64,000 nt of DNA from Heliocidaris tuberculata (GCA_025618425.1 CM046851.1:31105754-31169753), one strand, 5' to 3'; counted from the first letter of the stretch, positions 51,001 through 59,250 are shown. Notes: generated by a model not told the origin, from the sequence alone. Translations and numbers: made by a program.

Positions 51001-52322
51001 CATGAAGGTGTGCATGCGGAACAGAACTCTGAGTTCTTATCTTTGTGAGAGCGTATGGCTGTGTTGAGTAATCTACTCATGAGTCACTTTCACACTTACA
51101 GAGAGTGTAATCAAATTGCAATATCTCTTTATAGAAGTAATATTTGAAGCCCATTATTTTGAATATAGTATAATGATATGGAAACTCTAACGCACAGAGT
51201 AAAATATTGTTTGGTGATTGGCACCCTTTAAGAACTTTTACGTTAAAAAAATTGAACCTTATTCTTGTTTTGACTAATAAAAAGTGTTTGAGATGGGATA
51301 TGTGTATTACAAGGGGTGTCAGTATGTAATGTTGCAGATGATCATTCTTTCCATAGTTCTTTTCCTTTTTAAAATTATATTTTATAAATATTTGGGGACA
51401 TGAAATTCTCTTTAGTGTAAAATAATAAATTTTATGAATATTCCTTTATTTCTTCGCATATTCTCATTTAATCTGCTTTTTTTGTCTCTGCTTGTCATTT
51501 TTCTACATTTCCTCCTATTCCTCTTTTCCCCATGATTCTCTTTAAATATATTATCATCCCAACAGTTCCCAGATTATTAGAAGCTACTGATTTTCTAAAT
51601 AAGATTATTCATAATTTCAACAATTTATAATTATACTTATGTGAAATATTACAGAGAACTTATTTAAATGCTTATTTTTTCATAATGCATATCATTACAC
51701 ATTGCAGTTCTTACATCATTATATACACAGTGATTCGTAGCACCTATATGTGATTATCATTGTTTATATAATTGTAATCTGTGTGCAGGCCTTTAAGAAG
51801 ATAGATGCAAACAAGTCGGGAATGGTTGGTATTGATGAAGTCAAGAAATTCTTCCGCGGCCATAAGCATCCTCTTGTGGTTTCAGGTGAGATTAACAGAT
51901 ATGAGCTGAAGTTGTGCTTGAAGTTTTTGTAACTGTTTGATTATTCAACCAAATGATATTTGCAGTCCATTCAACAGGATATTTGCTTAATTACATAACA
52001 TTTTTGAAAAAAATAATAATTACTATACTAAATAATAATGGTAATATTACAGTCAAGTGAATCTATCAGTGGAAAGTATGATGTTGGTCAATCCGATATT
52101 GGTATATTATATTGGAGAATCATGGGTAATTATATTATTTCATGGTGTATTTCAGGCAAGTCAACAGAGCAGCAAGTACTGAATGATTTCTTGGATGTGT
52201 TTGGACCTCGAGTGAAGGAGATATCGTATGGGGAGTTTGAAGATTACTACGAGGGTGTAAGCATCGCGACAAAGAGTGATGATGACTTCATGAACTTAAT
52301 ACAAGGTTGCTGGACATTGTAA
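36622..52322 (+). CDS. CAPS2: Calcyphosin-2 (EF-hand protein), 16 coding exons
   Basis: Spliced gene read exon by exon: 36622-36780, 37619-37689, 38063-38173, 40003-40174, 40862-41025, 41371-41467, 44000-44067, 44860-44961, 45938-46105, 47060-47153, 47934-48052, 48733-48839, 49811-49965, 50670-50789, 51789-51885, 52156-52322. The exons total 1,971 nt (656 residues plus TAA). Every intron is GT-AG and every phase matches. The ATG at 36622 is chosen because an in-frame TAG lies 9 nt upstream; an extra 5' noncoding exon is possible. The N-terminal ~290 residues are hydrophilic and low-complexity. Residues ~320-440 are a conserved calcyphosin-2 region (FYFALDKTMTIYEFRQFGK, GRRKGALYT). EF-hand loops lie at 503-514 (DKSGDGTLDKEE), 539-550 (DQNGDGVIDYSE) and 575-586 (DANKSGMVGIDE). 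A fourth, degenerate EF-hand ends in SYGEFEDYYEG, and the C-terminus is CWTL. By memory the vertebrate orthologue has the same order and is somewhat shorter. Role: intracellular Ca2+ binding; its partners are not settled. Confidence 0.93.
36833..37218 (+). mobile_element. MITE family A, copy 3 (CAPS2 intron 1)
   Basis: Begins TTAAAGGGAAGCTGCAGTTC and ends CAACTTTATCTTTAA, 52 bp after the exon 1 donor. Same orientation as copy 1. Confidence 0.8.
37619..37689 (+). CDS. CAPS2: CAPS2 exon 2
   Basis: 71-nt exon following acceptor taaaacag, with donor gtaagt. It starts in phase 0 (GGVVTQSQVDKYTRP) and leaves two bases (AA) to be completed by exon 3. The peptide is polar and has no recognisable domain. 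Confidence 0.85.
38063..38173 (+). CDS. CAPS2: CAPS2 exon 3
   Basis: Acceptor ctaccag, donor AG|gtaaaa. Encodes a polar stretch beginning with the split Asn and VPSLDLARLADYD. It hands two bases (AG) to exon 4, which completes a Ser codon. Confidence 0.87.
38473..39204. mobile_element. 732-bp TIR element (CAPS2 intron 3)
   Basis: ATCAGGGAGCTGTAAACAGA at the left and its near inverse, CCGTTTACAGCTCCCTGAT, at the right, with about 28-bp inverted repeats. Flanking ATG on both sides could be a 3-bp duplication. No coding frame. Confidence 0.68.
40003..40174 (+). CDS. CAPS2: CAPS2 exon 4
   Basis: Acceptor cctacag, donor AAG|gtaagt. Encodes WGFHDYNPKPSGRNSALKAP and a His/Pro/Ser-rich tail, ending in phase 0. 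A GA microsatellite begins about 20 bp beyond the donor. Confidence 0.88.
40198..40272 (+). repeat. (GA)n microsatellite in CAPS2 intron 4
   Basis: Interrupted GAGA array beginning about 24 bp after the exon 4 donor. Confidence 0.93.
40862..41025 (+). CDS. CAPS2: CAPS2 exon 5 (Gln/Lys-rich)
   Basis: Follows acceptor aaaacag at 40861 and starts TAWDEPAVPDNVPPPSERQ. The rest is a Gln/Lys-rich, probably helical segment (QFKQHQADVEKQYKQQQ). Donor GA|gtaagt. A second AG at 40864-40865 would shift the frame, so the first AG is used. Confidence 0.87.
41371..41467 (+). CDS. CAPS2: CAPS2 exon 6
   Basis: Acceptor tcttttag, donor GCA|gtaagt. Acidic start (PEMEPAEDEPLNTNW), then SLSTRQEVNKRIAA. Ends in phase 0. 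The following 2.5-kb intron holds at least three inverted-repeat elements and a perfect hairpin. Confidence 0.88.
41740..41911. mobile_element. Small MITE, AAACCAGAAACTTTCGCG ends (CAPS2 intron 6)
   Basis: 172 bp, with end AAACCAGAAACTTTCGCG facing CGCGAGTATTTCTGGTTT. The body repeats CGAAAGTTTCATG motifs in both directions. It sits just before the 41918 element. Confidence 0.6.
41918..42485. mobile_element. MITE with ~115-bp terminal inverted repeats (CAPS2 intron 6)
   Basis: TGTTGATGTGCAGGGATGC at the left and its inverse at the right. The inverted arms extend through TTCAAACATCTA to CTAAGCTCCACCCTA. The core is unique and noncoding. Confidence 0.78.
42758..42829. repeat. Perfect 30-bp hairpin (CAPS2 intron 6)
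   Basis: Arms 42758-42787 and 42800-42829 are exact reverse complements with a 12-nt loop. The size is like a microRNA precursor, but perfect pairing and a MITE-rich setting make a foldback relic more likely. Confidence 0.85.
43112..43521. mobile_element. hAT-like MITE with perfect 8-bp TSD (CAPS2 intron 6)
   Basis: 410 bp with ends CAGCGTTGTCAC and GTGACAACCCTG, flanked on both sides by TATGTAAC (43104-43111 and 43522-43529). CAG-type ends and an 8-bp duplication are the hAT signature. No transposase frame is present. Confidence 0.85.
44000..44067 (+). CDS. CAPS2: CAPS2 exon 7
   Basis: Short 68-nt exon after acceptor ttgtttag. Encodes ESVAAERMKQHIMETVLVDQ and leaves AG for exon 8. Donor gtaaga. 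The predicted structure is an amphipathic helix. Confidence 0.85.
44116..44703. mobile_element. 588-bp palindromic TTAA element (CAPS2 intron 7)
   Basis: TTAAAGGAGAATGAAATCC at one end and GGTTTCATTCTTCTTTAA at the other. The two arms (~240 bp each) are closely matching reverse complements, almost the whole element. A pre-mRNA would fold into a very long hairpin. Noncoding. Confidence 0.82.
44860..44961 (+). CDS. CAPS2: CAPS2 exon 8
   Basis: Acceptor gttttcag, donor AA|gtaagt. Encodes a Ser/Pro/Tyr-rich linker (APISDPEQDHLSTPTSSHRY), the last low-complexity part before the conserved core. Confidence 0.87.
45276..45836. mobile_element. Imperfect palindromic TTAA element (CAPS2 intron 8)
   Basis: TTAAGGGGATGTCCAACC to GGTGGACCTATGTTAA. 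Arms are recognisable reverse complements with many differences, so it is older than the intron 7 palindrome or has always been imperfect. Confidence 0.65.
45938..46105 (+). CDS. CAPS2: CAPS2 exon 9 (conserved core)
   Basis: Acceptor ccaacag, donor AA|gtgagt. Carries ELCGFYFALDKTMTIYEFRQ, the segment most recognisable as calcyphosin-2 upstream of the EF-hands. Confidence 0.93.
46239..46617 (-). mobile_element. MITE family A, copy 4 (CAPS2 intron 9)
   Basis: Begins TTAAAGATAAAGTTGAGTTC and ends TTAACCTTCTCTTTAA. Inverted relative to copy 3 in intron 1, so an unspliced CAPS2 transcript contains two complementary family members. Confidence 0.8.
47060..47153 (+). CDS. CAPS2: CAPS2 exon 10 (conserved core)
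   Basis: Acceptor gtatttag, donor AGG|gtaaga. Encodes ASALPFIKRDSYRRMIGRR and KGALYTAQDLTR. This is a basic segment continuing the conserved core, ending in phase 0. Confidence 0.92.
47648..47853. mobile_element. MITE with internal telomere-like repeats (CAPS2 intron 10)
   Basis: Ends GACATTTGCTCCTGCGACAT and its near inverse (GGAGTAAATGTC). Inside, 47756-47802 is a run of TTAGGG with TTTAGG variants. Confidence 0.72.
47756..47802 (+). repeat. Interstitial TTAGGG-type repeat
   Basis: Roughly seven units of TTAGGG, TTTAGG and ATTAGG. It lies inside a TIR element, so it need not mark an old chromosome end. Confidence 0.9.
47934..48052 (+). CDS. CAPS2: CAPS2 exon 11
   Basis: Acceptor tgtattttag, donor AT|gtaagt. 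Encodes GEDLSFETEDQPSLPECLQ and a hydrophobic strand KPVVVLRVTDVNED, matching the calcyphosin-2 pattern of Leu-Pro-Glu followed by a beta strand. Confidence 0.92.
48733..48839 (+). CDS. CAPS2: CAPS2 exon 12
   Basis: Acceptor tttatccag, donor A|gtgagt. Encodes FGGNAPYSEVELRKGMNPQ and a charged helix (RARQEAEDWKIISNVQ) leading to the EF-hand module. The donor could also be drawn after CAG, but only A|GTGAGT obeys GT-AG and keeps the frame. Confidence 0.9.
49811..49965 (+). CDS. CAPS2: CAPS2 exon 13 (EF-hand 1)
   Basis: Acceptor tcaattag, donor AAG|gtgagt. Contains the helix SRTLTGLGKHFKKL and the canonical 12-residue EF loop DKSGDGTLDKEE, with Asp at 1, Ser at 3, Asp at 5, Gly at 6 and Glu at 12, so it is predicted to bind Ca2+. 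Confidence 0.95.
50670..50789 (+). CDS. CAPS2: CAPS2 exon 14 (EF-hand 2)
   Basis: Acceptor tctcaaag, donor AAG|gtacat. Exactly 40 codons, phase 0-0. Canonical loop DQNGDGVIDYSE followed by FCRAFIGEMNEFRKHFV, which is typical of the calcyphosin family. Confidence 0.95.
50874..51231 (+). mobile_element. MITE family B, copy 1 (CAPS2 intron 14)
   Basis: TTAAAGTGTAAAAATCACC at the left and GGTGATTGGCACCCTTTAA at the right. The body is shared with 62021-62396 (GTTTAGGAGTATGAAGGAAA). Noncoding, TTAA-bounded. Confidence 0.82.
51789..51885 (+). CDS. CAPS2: CAPS2 exon 15 (EF-hand 3)
   Basis: Acceptor tgtgcag, donor G|gtgaga. Loop DANKSGMVGIDE keeps Asp1, Asn3, Ser5, Gly6 and Glu12, so Ca2+ binding is likely but perhaps weaker than in loops 1 and 2. 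Confidence 0.94.
52156..52322 (+). CDS. CAPS2: CAPS2 exon 16 (degenerate EF-hand 4, stop)
   Basis: Acceptor tatttcag. Encodes the STEQQVLNDFLDVFG helix, a loop without the usual ligands, then SYGEFEDYYEGVSI, ending CWTL and TAA. The loss of ligands in the last EF-hand suggests a structural rather than a Ca2+-binding role. Confidence 0.94.
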
Positions 52323-52557
52323 GAAAGTGCAAACTGAGAATTCTTCATATTCTATAAATTGAATTGAAGAACCTGCTCTACCAAATGAAAGGGCACCCAT
52401 GGAGTTTAGATGCAATAGGAATTGACAGGGGTGTCATCTGGTAATGTTGCCCATGGAAAAATGTTTAACTGAGTGTGCCGTGTCCTAGGCATCTGCATGT
52501 CTGCCTAATTTCACTTTGCACTTTGGTTTAAAGCTCACGTACTGTTTTGGTAGCAAA

Positions 52558-52563
52558 AATAAA
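52558..52563 (+). terminator. Candidate CAPS2 polyadenylation signal
   Basis: AATAAA located 236 nt after the CAPS2 stop codon, the first canonical hexamer downstream. It is followed by T/GT-containing sequence. The true 3' end needs transcript data; further 3' UTR is possible. Confidence 0.45.
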
Positions 52564-53436
52564 ATTAGCATAAAATGTGTTAAATATAGTCTCACATTGT
52601 TATCCTTGCCTCAAAAGATTCATGTGCGAGATCATTTGATATTCCATCCATGATTTCCGTTGTTAATTCTAGTGAAGATATCTGAAGAACGCCATATCAC
52701 GGCTATTCACTGCCCTACATGCATAGTGCAAGTTGAGGCTGTTCGAATTTACGTCCCAGGCCTGGTACATGTATCTTACATGTACATATTTTTTACCTCT
52801 CATTTTTTTGATATTCCACTTGAGGAGAAGAAAACTTCACAGCATCTTCCAGTATTGCTAAAATCTTGCTATTTATCATCTAAAATCAAAGAAATCTGAT
52901 CAAAAAGTTTTGAGGGCTTACCAAAACTATACTTGACCTTATATTATATTTTACAGTCTTGTAATGATAATAATAATGGTGGCTTTTTGTAATAGTGCTC
53001 ATGTCTGTCATGTAGTGACGTTTTCACTATTGATTCTAGTAAATAACTTGATCTTACAATATGCTGCGTTGATTGGTAGTCTTACTAAGATAGTACATGT
53101 ATTTGAACAGTTCAGTATGTGGTGCAGTTGCTATAAGCATCGCTGAACAGGGAACACTTAATGTAAGTTCATTTAGTTCAGTTTGAGTTTAACAAAGAAA
53201 GTTAGACCAAGGACTCAGTGTTCTCTTTGTATAACCAATTGACTATTGATTCTCTCATTCCCATAGGCTTAATACAGGGACCATTTGGTTCCCGTAGGCA
53301 AAGGGTTAACATGACTTTAGTACTTACATCGTCTTTAACCGAGTTAGGAGAATACACACCTTTAAGTTTTGATGGGTCTTGGCTTGTGCTCCTTCATGGT
53401 GCTTAGAATATAGTATATGAGCAATGATACCTGTAA
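52564..53436. other. CAPS2 downstream region
   Basis: AT-rich with TACATGTA words and no recognisable element. May include further 3' UTR. Confidence 0.5.
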
Positions 53437-53562
53437 ACGCATCACACAACCAGAAAAAGGAACTCTTGACGTCAGGTTGACATTTCAAAGCTCTTTATTC
53501 CGTCCAGAATAAAGAGTTTTGAAACGTCAACCAGGTGTCAGAGGTTCCTTTTCTGGTTGTGT
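53437..53562. repeat. Rearranged LTR fragments: inverted arm plus tandem piece
   Basis: 53437-53508 is an inverted copy of the LTR end (CGCATCACACAACCAGAAAA ...). 53511-53562 is a direct copy that runs straight into the LTR at 53566. Together they form a ~50-bp-arm foldback at the element's edge. Confidence 0.7.
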
Positions 53563-53565
53563 GTC

Positions 53566-53778
53566 CAGAATAAAGAGCTTTGAAATGTCAACCAGGTGTC
53601 AAGGGTTCCTTTTTCTGGTTGTGTGATGCGTTTACATCAAGTTCACGACTATTTACATCCCGGACTAGCAGACGAAATCTCGGACAAATCAAGTTGCCAT
53701 TCTTGCTCAAACAGGCGATTCAGTTGCATTGTCGACAGTTCGATGAAGATGGCGTTTTAATTTACTCAATGCTGCTAC
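53566..53778 (-). repeat. LTR of BEL/Pao-type element (3' in element orientation)
   Basis: Partner of 55881-56090. On the minus strand it begins TGTAGCAGCATTGAG and ends TATTCTGGACA, consistent with TG...CA LTR ends. Part of it is repeated again immediately to the left. Confidence 0.68.
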
Positions 53779-53960
53779 ATAACTGGCTCCAAATGAACTG
53801 CCAACAGGTGATTCATTTCCTAATTTCAAACAGCGGCATTATCCACAATTCAACTTGGTAACATCCATCTACAAGGGAGACAGTGTGCTCCATGATGCGA
53901 CGTGCCCTCTTGTCATCCACAGACTTGGCAACCTTGACACCGTCATCACCTGGCATATGG

Positions 53961-54707
53961 TCAAGCCTCCAAACCTCTCCACCATATCATGGAGCTCACA
54001 GTCCACCAACACATTGAAGATCCTACCTTCTGCTTATCCACCCTTTGCCAACCGGGCCTAGGACCATCCATCCTAGAGGGGACCGAATCGCATACGGCTG
54101 TTTCTTCCCTCCTCTCCTCTGGTCCTTCACCCAGAAAGCTTCTGGTGTCACTGCCAATAAGGAAGCCCACTTCTTCTTTATCGATGGATGGCAGTTTGAT
54201 CCCATTCAAGTGTGGCCATGTCTCAATGTCGGTTTGGCGGGGAGTACTTCTACAAGAAGTAGGGAGCTTGTCGACGGTCCACACCTGTGGCATGTCTATG
54301 GATTCTGTTTCATTCAGTCCAGTGACTGTGAAGCTGACCTCCATCCCCTGTCTCTGGCTGGATGAGTTGACAGTTGTCAAATGGAACTGCTTATATTTCC
54401 CCTTGGCACCCAGCGCTTTTACCAAATGTCTGTCACACAGCAACACATCGCTTCCTTCATCCAAGAGAGCATGGGTCTCTACCTCCCTTCCATTACACTT
54501 GATCCTCCCTGGCAGAACTCTGAGGATAATCTGCTCTCTGCCACAAACTGCATTGGATGAAGCCTGGCTGTCATCTGGAGGTATTTCTGCAGGCGCACTG
54601 TCTGTTATCTTCTGCAAGTGGATGATCAGATGGTGCCTTTTCTTGCATCTGTCCTTGTTGCATGTTGAATTAAGCTTGCAGTCCTTCACATGATGTGACC
54701 CTTCCAA
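53961..54707 (-). pseudogene. BEL/Pao zinc knuckle and aspartic protease fragment
   Basis: Continues the element in another frame. Second zinc-binding motif around 54660-54705 (SHHVKDC), then a retroviral-type aspartic protease with THALLDEGSDVLLCD at the active-site position. After VGFLIGSDT the conserved continuation moves to a different minus-strand frame (54023-54165, PEAFWVKDQRRGG), which marks a frameshift near 54165. Remains of the segment preceding RT persist to ~53830. Confidence 0.78.
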
Positions 54708-54778
54708 GCAGTTCCAAGCAAAGTCCCTTGCGTTGAACTATGCTCACTTGCTCCTTTGGCAACTTCACCATGAAGGTC

Positions 54779-55906
54779 TTACACTTTGGGTGTGAATGTG
54801 CTCCACTGCACAACACGCATGTCTGTCATGGAGGTTGGCCTTGCTTGGTGTCCACAGTATGGACAGTCCATTTGCTCCCCCTTCTGTTTACATTGAGGGG
54901 CCCTTCCCACATTCCTTCCAAACACATTACTTCCGATTTTGGCGGCTGATTCTACAAAGTCAGTCATGTGGGAGAAATTAGGAGTGACAGTCGTCTCCAT
55001 CAGATCATGAGCCTTACTTGTCCACTTGGACTGGAGATGAACTGGTAACAAATGCTGAATCTTCAATAGAGTTTCTGTGGTGCTCATGTCCACCATGTAG
55101 CCCATCTGTGCTGTTGTCATCTGACATTGCCTCATGTCTCTTGCAGGATTGCACAAGGCCTGGTTGTCACTGGGCTTCAATGGCAATCGATTGGTCACCT
55201 TCTCGATGTGTGATCTTGCCACCACATGGCACTGGCCAACCTCATTCTGAAGAATGGTCCTAGCCCTGGCATACCTTGAAATAGGATCCACCAACACACA
55301 ATTCTCAATTGACTCTTTGGCCTTACCAGTACAATACTGAATCAAGTGGGCTAACCTTAACTTTGGATCTTGGACTCTATCTGCAATGTTAGTATCAAAC
55401 ATGCTCACAAAATTCCAGTATTCAAACGGATTACCGGTAAAAACCTTCAGATCTGGTTTTGGCAGACTAATTGCCGTAGCCATCATATTAGCTATTTCTG
55501 TATTGCTTGCACTACCACTACCTGAATTAACATGTACATTAGGTCGACTAGTACACCACTGGTCAACTCTTTCAGTGGCATTTACCCTATTTTGAGGTGG
55601 AACAAACATAGGTTCAGCCTGGTACTGTTCCCCAACCTGTACCTCATCTTCCTGCCACATGGTAGCCTCCATTTCAGCATTACTCAATTCATGGTCTACC
55701 TTCATAAGTTCTAATTTGTCTTTCAGTTCAAGCTGCTCTCTTCTGAGTCCCTGTTGTACCTTGAGGAACTGTTCTTTCCGTTCTCTAGCAATACGTTCAT
55801 GGATCTTGGCCTTACGCAACTTCACAGTAGACGTCACACTTCTCCTGGAAGACCTTGACGATGACGTAAATTCTGTGGGACAGAATAAAAAGCTTTGAAA
55901 CGTCAA
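54779..55906 (-). pseudogene. BEL/Pao gag-like open frame
   Basis: About 375 codons. A Lys/Arg/Glu-rich coiled N-terminus precedes a DUF1759-type gag core (PKPDLKVFTGNPFEYWNFV, then LRLAHLIQYCTGKA), as in BEL/Pao elements. It ends in a Cys-rich stretch (DCPYCGHQ) where the frame is lost near 54790. The apparent start lies within the LTR edge, so the true start is unknown. Confidence 0.8.
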
Positions 55907-56090
55907 CCAGGTGTCAAGGGTTCCTTTTTCTGATTGTGTGACGCGTTTACATCAAGTTCACGACTACATTCCCGGACTAGCGGACGAAATCTCGGACAAA
56001 TCAAGTTGCCATTCTTGCTCACACAGGCGATTCAGTTGCATTGTCGACAGTTGGCCATAGATGGAGTTTTAATTTACTCAATGCCGCTAC
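55881..56090 (-). repeat. LTR of BEL/Pao-type element (5' in element orientation)
   Basis: ~210-bp direct repeat of 53566-53778, about 90% similar by eye. Minus strand runs from GTAGCGGCATTGAG to TTTATTCTG. Its divergence from the other copy shows that the insertion is old. Confidence 0.7.
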
Positions 56091-56936
56091 GATACCCTTT
56101 TGTTTTTTTGCTGTATAGGAATCACAAAATGTAATATTACATGTACATGGTATTCTAGTGCAAGATCTTCAAATAAAAGAATGTGGTTAGACACATGTAA
56201 TTCCTTTTTAAGGTTTTAATTTTTCTACAGTATTGGTAAAGCAAGAAAGCTTGTATCATGGAATACAAATATACACTGTATGGTTCATTCCACTGTAAGA
56301 TGTTAACTGTAAATATTCACATTTAGACATGTGTGTGACATTAAATTCAATATGTTCTTTGTGACAAATAGGATTAAACGAAATAGATGACTTTCCCCTT
56401 TTTCGCTTCCTCCATTGTTTACCATGCTTCCTATCCAGTATGTTTTTCTTCTGTTTGTTCACTTCTGTCCTTTTTCTCTACTTATATAAATTTTTGAAGC
56501 AAGTGGAAATGTTCAATGTACATGTACATGTAGTTAAAGAACAAGGAAAGTGAAAAATCTCTAAAATTTGAAATTCAATGTTGAATGCCATGAATGTGTA
56601 AGATAAGATTATTTTTTTGTAATATATCAAGATGCAGTTCTGCTGCAAATTTACATGAAGTGTAGGTTTTATTATTGTTAGTATGCCAATCATGTACATT
56701 CATTTGTTCAGCTTAGGCTAATCTTTCTTTAGAGTGGTCTCTTTGCTGCATGATTCTGTATTGTCTTCCTACCACCGAAGGTCACTGAACGAACTCATTT
56801 GCGGTCGTGCAGAGTACATATTCTTACGAATAAAGTCCAATTCCATGTCAAACTAACCTTACACTTCTGCCTTCAGTACCACTGATGAACTTTATATTTG
56901 GATGACAATGTTAGCAAATGTGATAAAACTGCTAGA

Positions 56937-57070
56937 AGCGTTTGTAATGCATTGTGGCCAATTTTATTTTCTCTACTCAAATTTTTCGACAGCTTCCTCT
57001 GTCTTCGTCAGGAGTATACAATGCGGTATCAAAACAAAACAAAACAAAAAATATATATATATATATATAG
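56937..57070 (-). mobile_element. Solo copy of Penelope-type terminus
   Basis: Same terminal sequence as 2238-2330 (AACTGCTARAAGCGTTTGTA and onwards through the hammerhead-like core), here without any coding part and ending in an (AT)n run at ~57049-57070. It is a dead fragment or solo terminal repeat in the same orientation as the first copy. Confidence 0.65.
56971..57018 (-). ncRNA. Hammerhead-like ribozyme motif, copy 2
   Basis: Minus strand: TATACTC, CTGACGA (57005-57011), stem GACAG/CTGTC (57003-56988), GAAA (56987-56984), AATTT, GAGTAGAG. Stem I pairs TACTC with GAGTA, and the U-H cleavage position falls just before GAGTA. The core residues CUGANGA and GAAA are intact. Stem III is only A-U pairs with almost no loop, as in the minimal dimeric hammerheads of Penelope-like elements. 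An extra A precedes stem II. Confidence 0.55.
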
Positions 57071-57848
57071 TATAGTGAGTGGATGTGCGCTTGATTGAAC
57101 AGTTTTTTTGCCTACAGGAATTTTTTTCATAAGGTTGTGTACTATTCACAACCACCTTTGACTTGGCTCAGTAACCTTCAGTGGTGTAAAGTTGATACAG
57201 AGATCATGCTAACGAGAGTTTAGATGTAATTGGGTATGGTCAAGCTGGTGATACTTCAGAGCTGGAAGTACCCAGGAAATTAGTTCAACAGAAAATTTTG
57301 TACCGTCCTGTGTAAACCTTGCAATGCTGATTGCAAAACAAAGAATCATGCATAACATTTAATTTTTACAGTATGGACATTCAAGTGCTAGTAAAGTGTT
57401 ATGAGTTGTTTTGTTGGTTACAAGAAGTTCTGCTGTTCCAAGGGGGTTTGTTTTCCAGATATCTTACAAAAGTTCTATTCTCTGTTACCAAGAGCTTTCT
57501 CATTTCATTTTTTTTTTTATCATGCTTTCCCAGTTGTTCTTGTAATGGCTCACGTACATGTAGCAACCAGTATCTGAATTAGATGTGTATGTACTATAAA
57601 ACTGTGTAGAATGACCAACTTCCATCATGTAAATGTGATATATTTTCTGTTCGATGATAGTGAATTTAGAATTTAAGAAAACTTGTTTCAAAATCTCCAG
57701 ATCTGACCATTCCTTCTGTTATTCCCAGTTATGTGTTATCATTTTCTTTAAAATGAAGGAAATATCAAAGAATTTGTTAGACTCAAAATAATGCCATGAT
57801 GATAATAATGGTGATGGCTTGCTGTATAGCATCGGTATCTGCCTCTGC

Positions 57849-58112
57849 AGGGTAACCTCGCTAGTCATAAGGACCGCTATTCATAAGGACCGCTATCCAT
57901 AATGCGTGACTAAATGAATAGCGTTTTTGTATGAATAGTGGTCCTTCAACATAGCGAGCAAACCATAGACAAAATACCTCGCTATTCATAAGGACTTCCG
58001 TTCATAAGGACCACTATTCATAACTATTCATAAGGACCGCTGTTCATAACGCGTGTTAAATGAATAGCGGTTTTCTATGAATAGCGGGCTTTATGAATAG
58101 CGAGTGGACCCC
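57849..58112. mobile_element. Foldback element with internal TATTCATAAGG repeats, 8-bp TSD
   Basis: 264-bp insertion flanked by GCCTCTGC on both sides (57841-57848 and 58113-58120). Ends are AGGGTAACCTCGC and GCGAGTGGACCCC. The body is built of many direct and inverted copies of CGCTATTCATAAGGACC. Noncoding. Confidence 0.8.
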
Positions 58113-59152
58113 GCCTCTGCTGGGCTCTCATGGCACTTGCTCTGTAATGTTTCAAGTCTCAGCTAACTTGACGTTTATAGTCAGTGTTTCATTGAAATTT
58201 TTCTATTCCATTATTCTCCTTGTTAGTGATTCTTGTAGATAGTAGGTTTTTAAGCAGAATGCATTCCATGCTTTTCAGAAGTCATTTAAGTTGTACATTC
58301 CGGCAAGAAAATACTTAATGTAGCATGCAGATCTAAGTTTGTGGTATTCGAGTTCGCAAATGTATTCACATTTGATTCACAAATCTACTGATATGTATTC
58401 TATTGATAACCAAAAAGCTTTCTCTAATATCATTCCAGGCTTGCCTGACATAGCAACCTTCATTCTGGCTATTGAAAGACAATGACCAAAGATGAATGCA
58501 GAAATTCATTCTATAGCGTTTGAGAAAGAAGAATATTTATTCATTTCAGTTTAATTAATTAAGAATAGTGTTACAGTAGTGCAGAAAGTAAAAGTATACT
58601 CTTCTTATACATTTACACATTGGTCAGAATTGAAGAAGGTTTATCTTGGCCATGGTATAACCTCCAAAAGATAGTATGCATGTTTCCTCATGTCCTCTAC
58701 ATTGTACATGTAAATGGGCAATGTACATGTATGTTTTAATAAGTATAAACCAACCACGTCAATATTATACTAGGTGTTAAAAAACAGTGGACGCTTTTGA
58801 TTGTTAGTAACTAAAAAATTGTACCTTGTATCAGACTGAGGTTTTTACATTGTAAAGTTGAAGGATGTAAAATTTATTGGGAGCAAGTTTTATGACATTT
58901 CTCTCAACACTATATTTAAATATTGCTCTGAATATTCAATTAGATTTTTCACTTTTTGAAAAATCAAGGCCACAAATCTGTGTGTATCAGTACTTCATTC
59001 AGAACACTGCAGTTGCAATTGTGTGTTGCAGCTGAAATTCCAGAACACCCTTTTAACCAAGAGTCATGAATCATTAATGACACTGGACAGCAAAAGGTTG
59101 GTAGAAATGACAGCTGCAACCTACAATGGCAATTGTTGTATTCTGAATTAAT
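58113..59152. other. Intergenic, nothing identified
   Basis: AT-rich, no frame over 60 codons of note, no repeat structure apart from scattered ACATGTA words. Confidence 0.5.
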
Positions 59153-59203
59153 TGTCCCCGCCGAACGAAGTTCGCGAGGGGACTATGAAATGGGCTCCGT
59201 ACG

Positions 59204-59205
<2 letters not shown>

Positions 59206-59250
<45 letters not shown>

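Larger units (their letters stand above)
53437..56090 (-). mobile_element. Degraded BEL/Pao-type LTR retrotransposon, internally deleted
   Basis: Minus-strand element between direct repeats 53566-53778 and 55881-56090, taken as LTRs. Order along the minus strand: gag, zinc-knuckle region, aspartic protease, pol up to just before the RT core. RT, RNase H and integrase are absent, so the element is deleted between about 53830 and the left LTR. The frame is broken at least near 54790, 54712 and 54165. It cannot move by itself. Extra LTR-derived pieces lie on the left at 53437-53562. Confidence 0.82.

Noticed and set aside
53989..54693. 234-codon plus-strand frame
   Set aside because: Antisense shadow of the BEL/Pao protease region, which has recognisable motifs on the minus strand.
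57849..58112. CRISPR-like array of short repeats
   Set aside because: Repeats are in both orientations without regular spacers, in a eukaryotic setting, and bounded by a target-site duplication.
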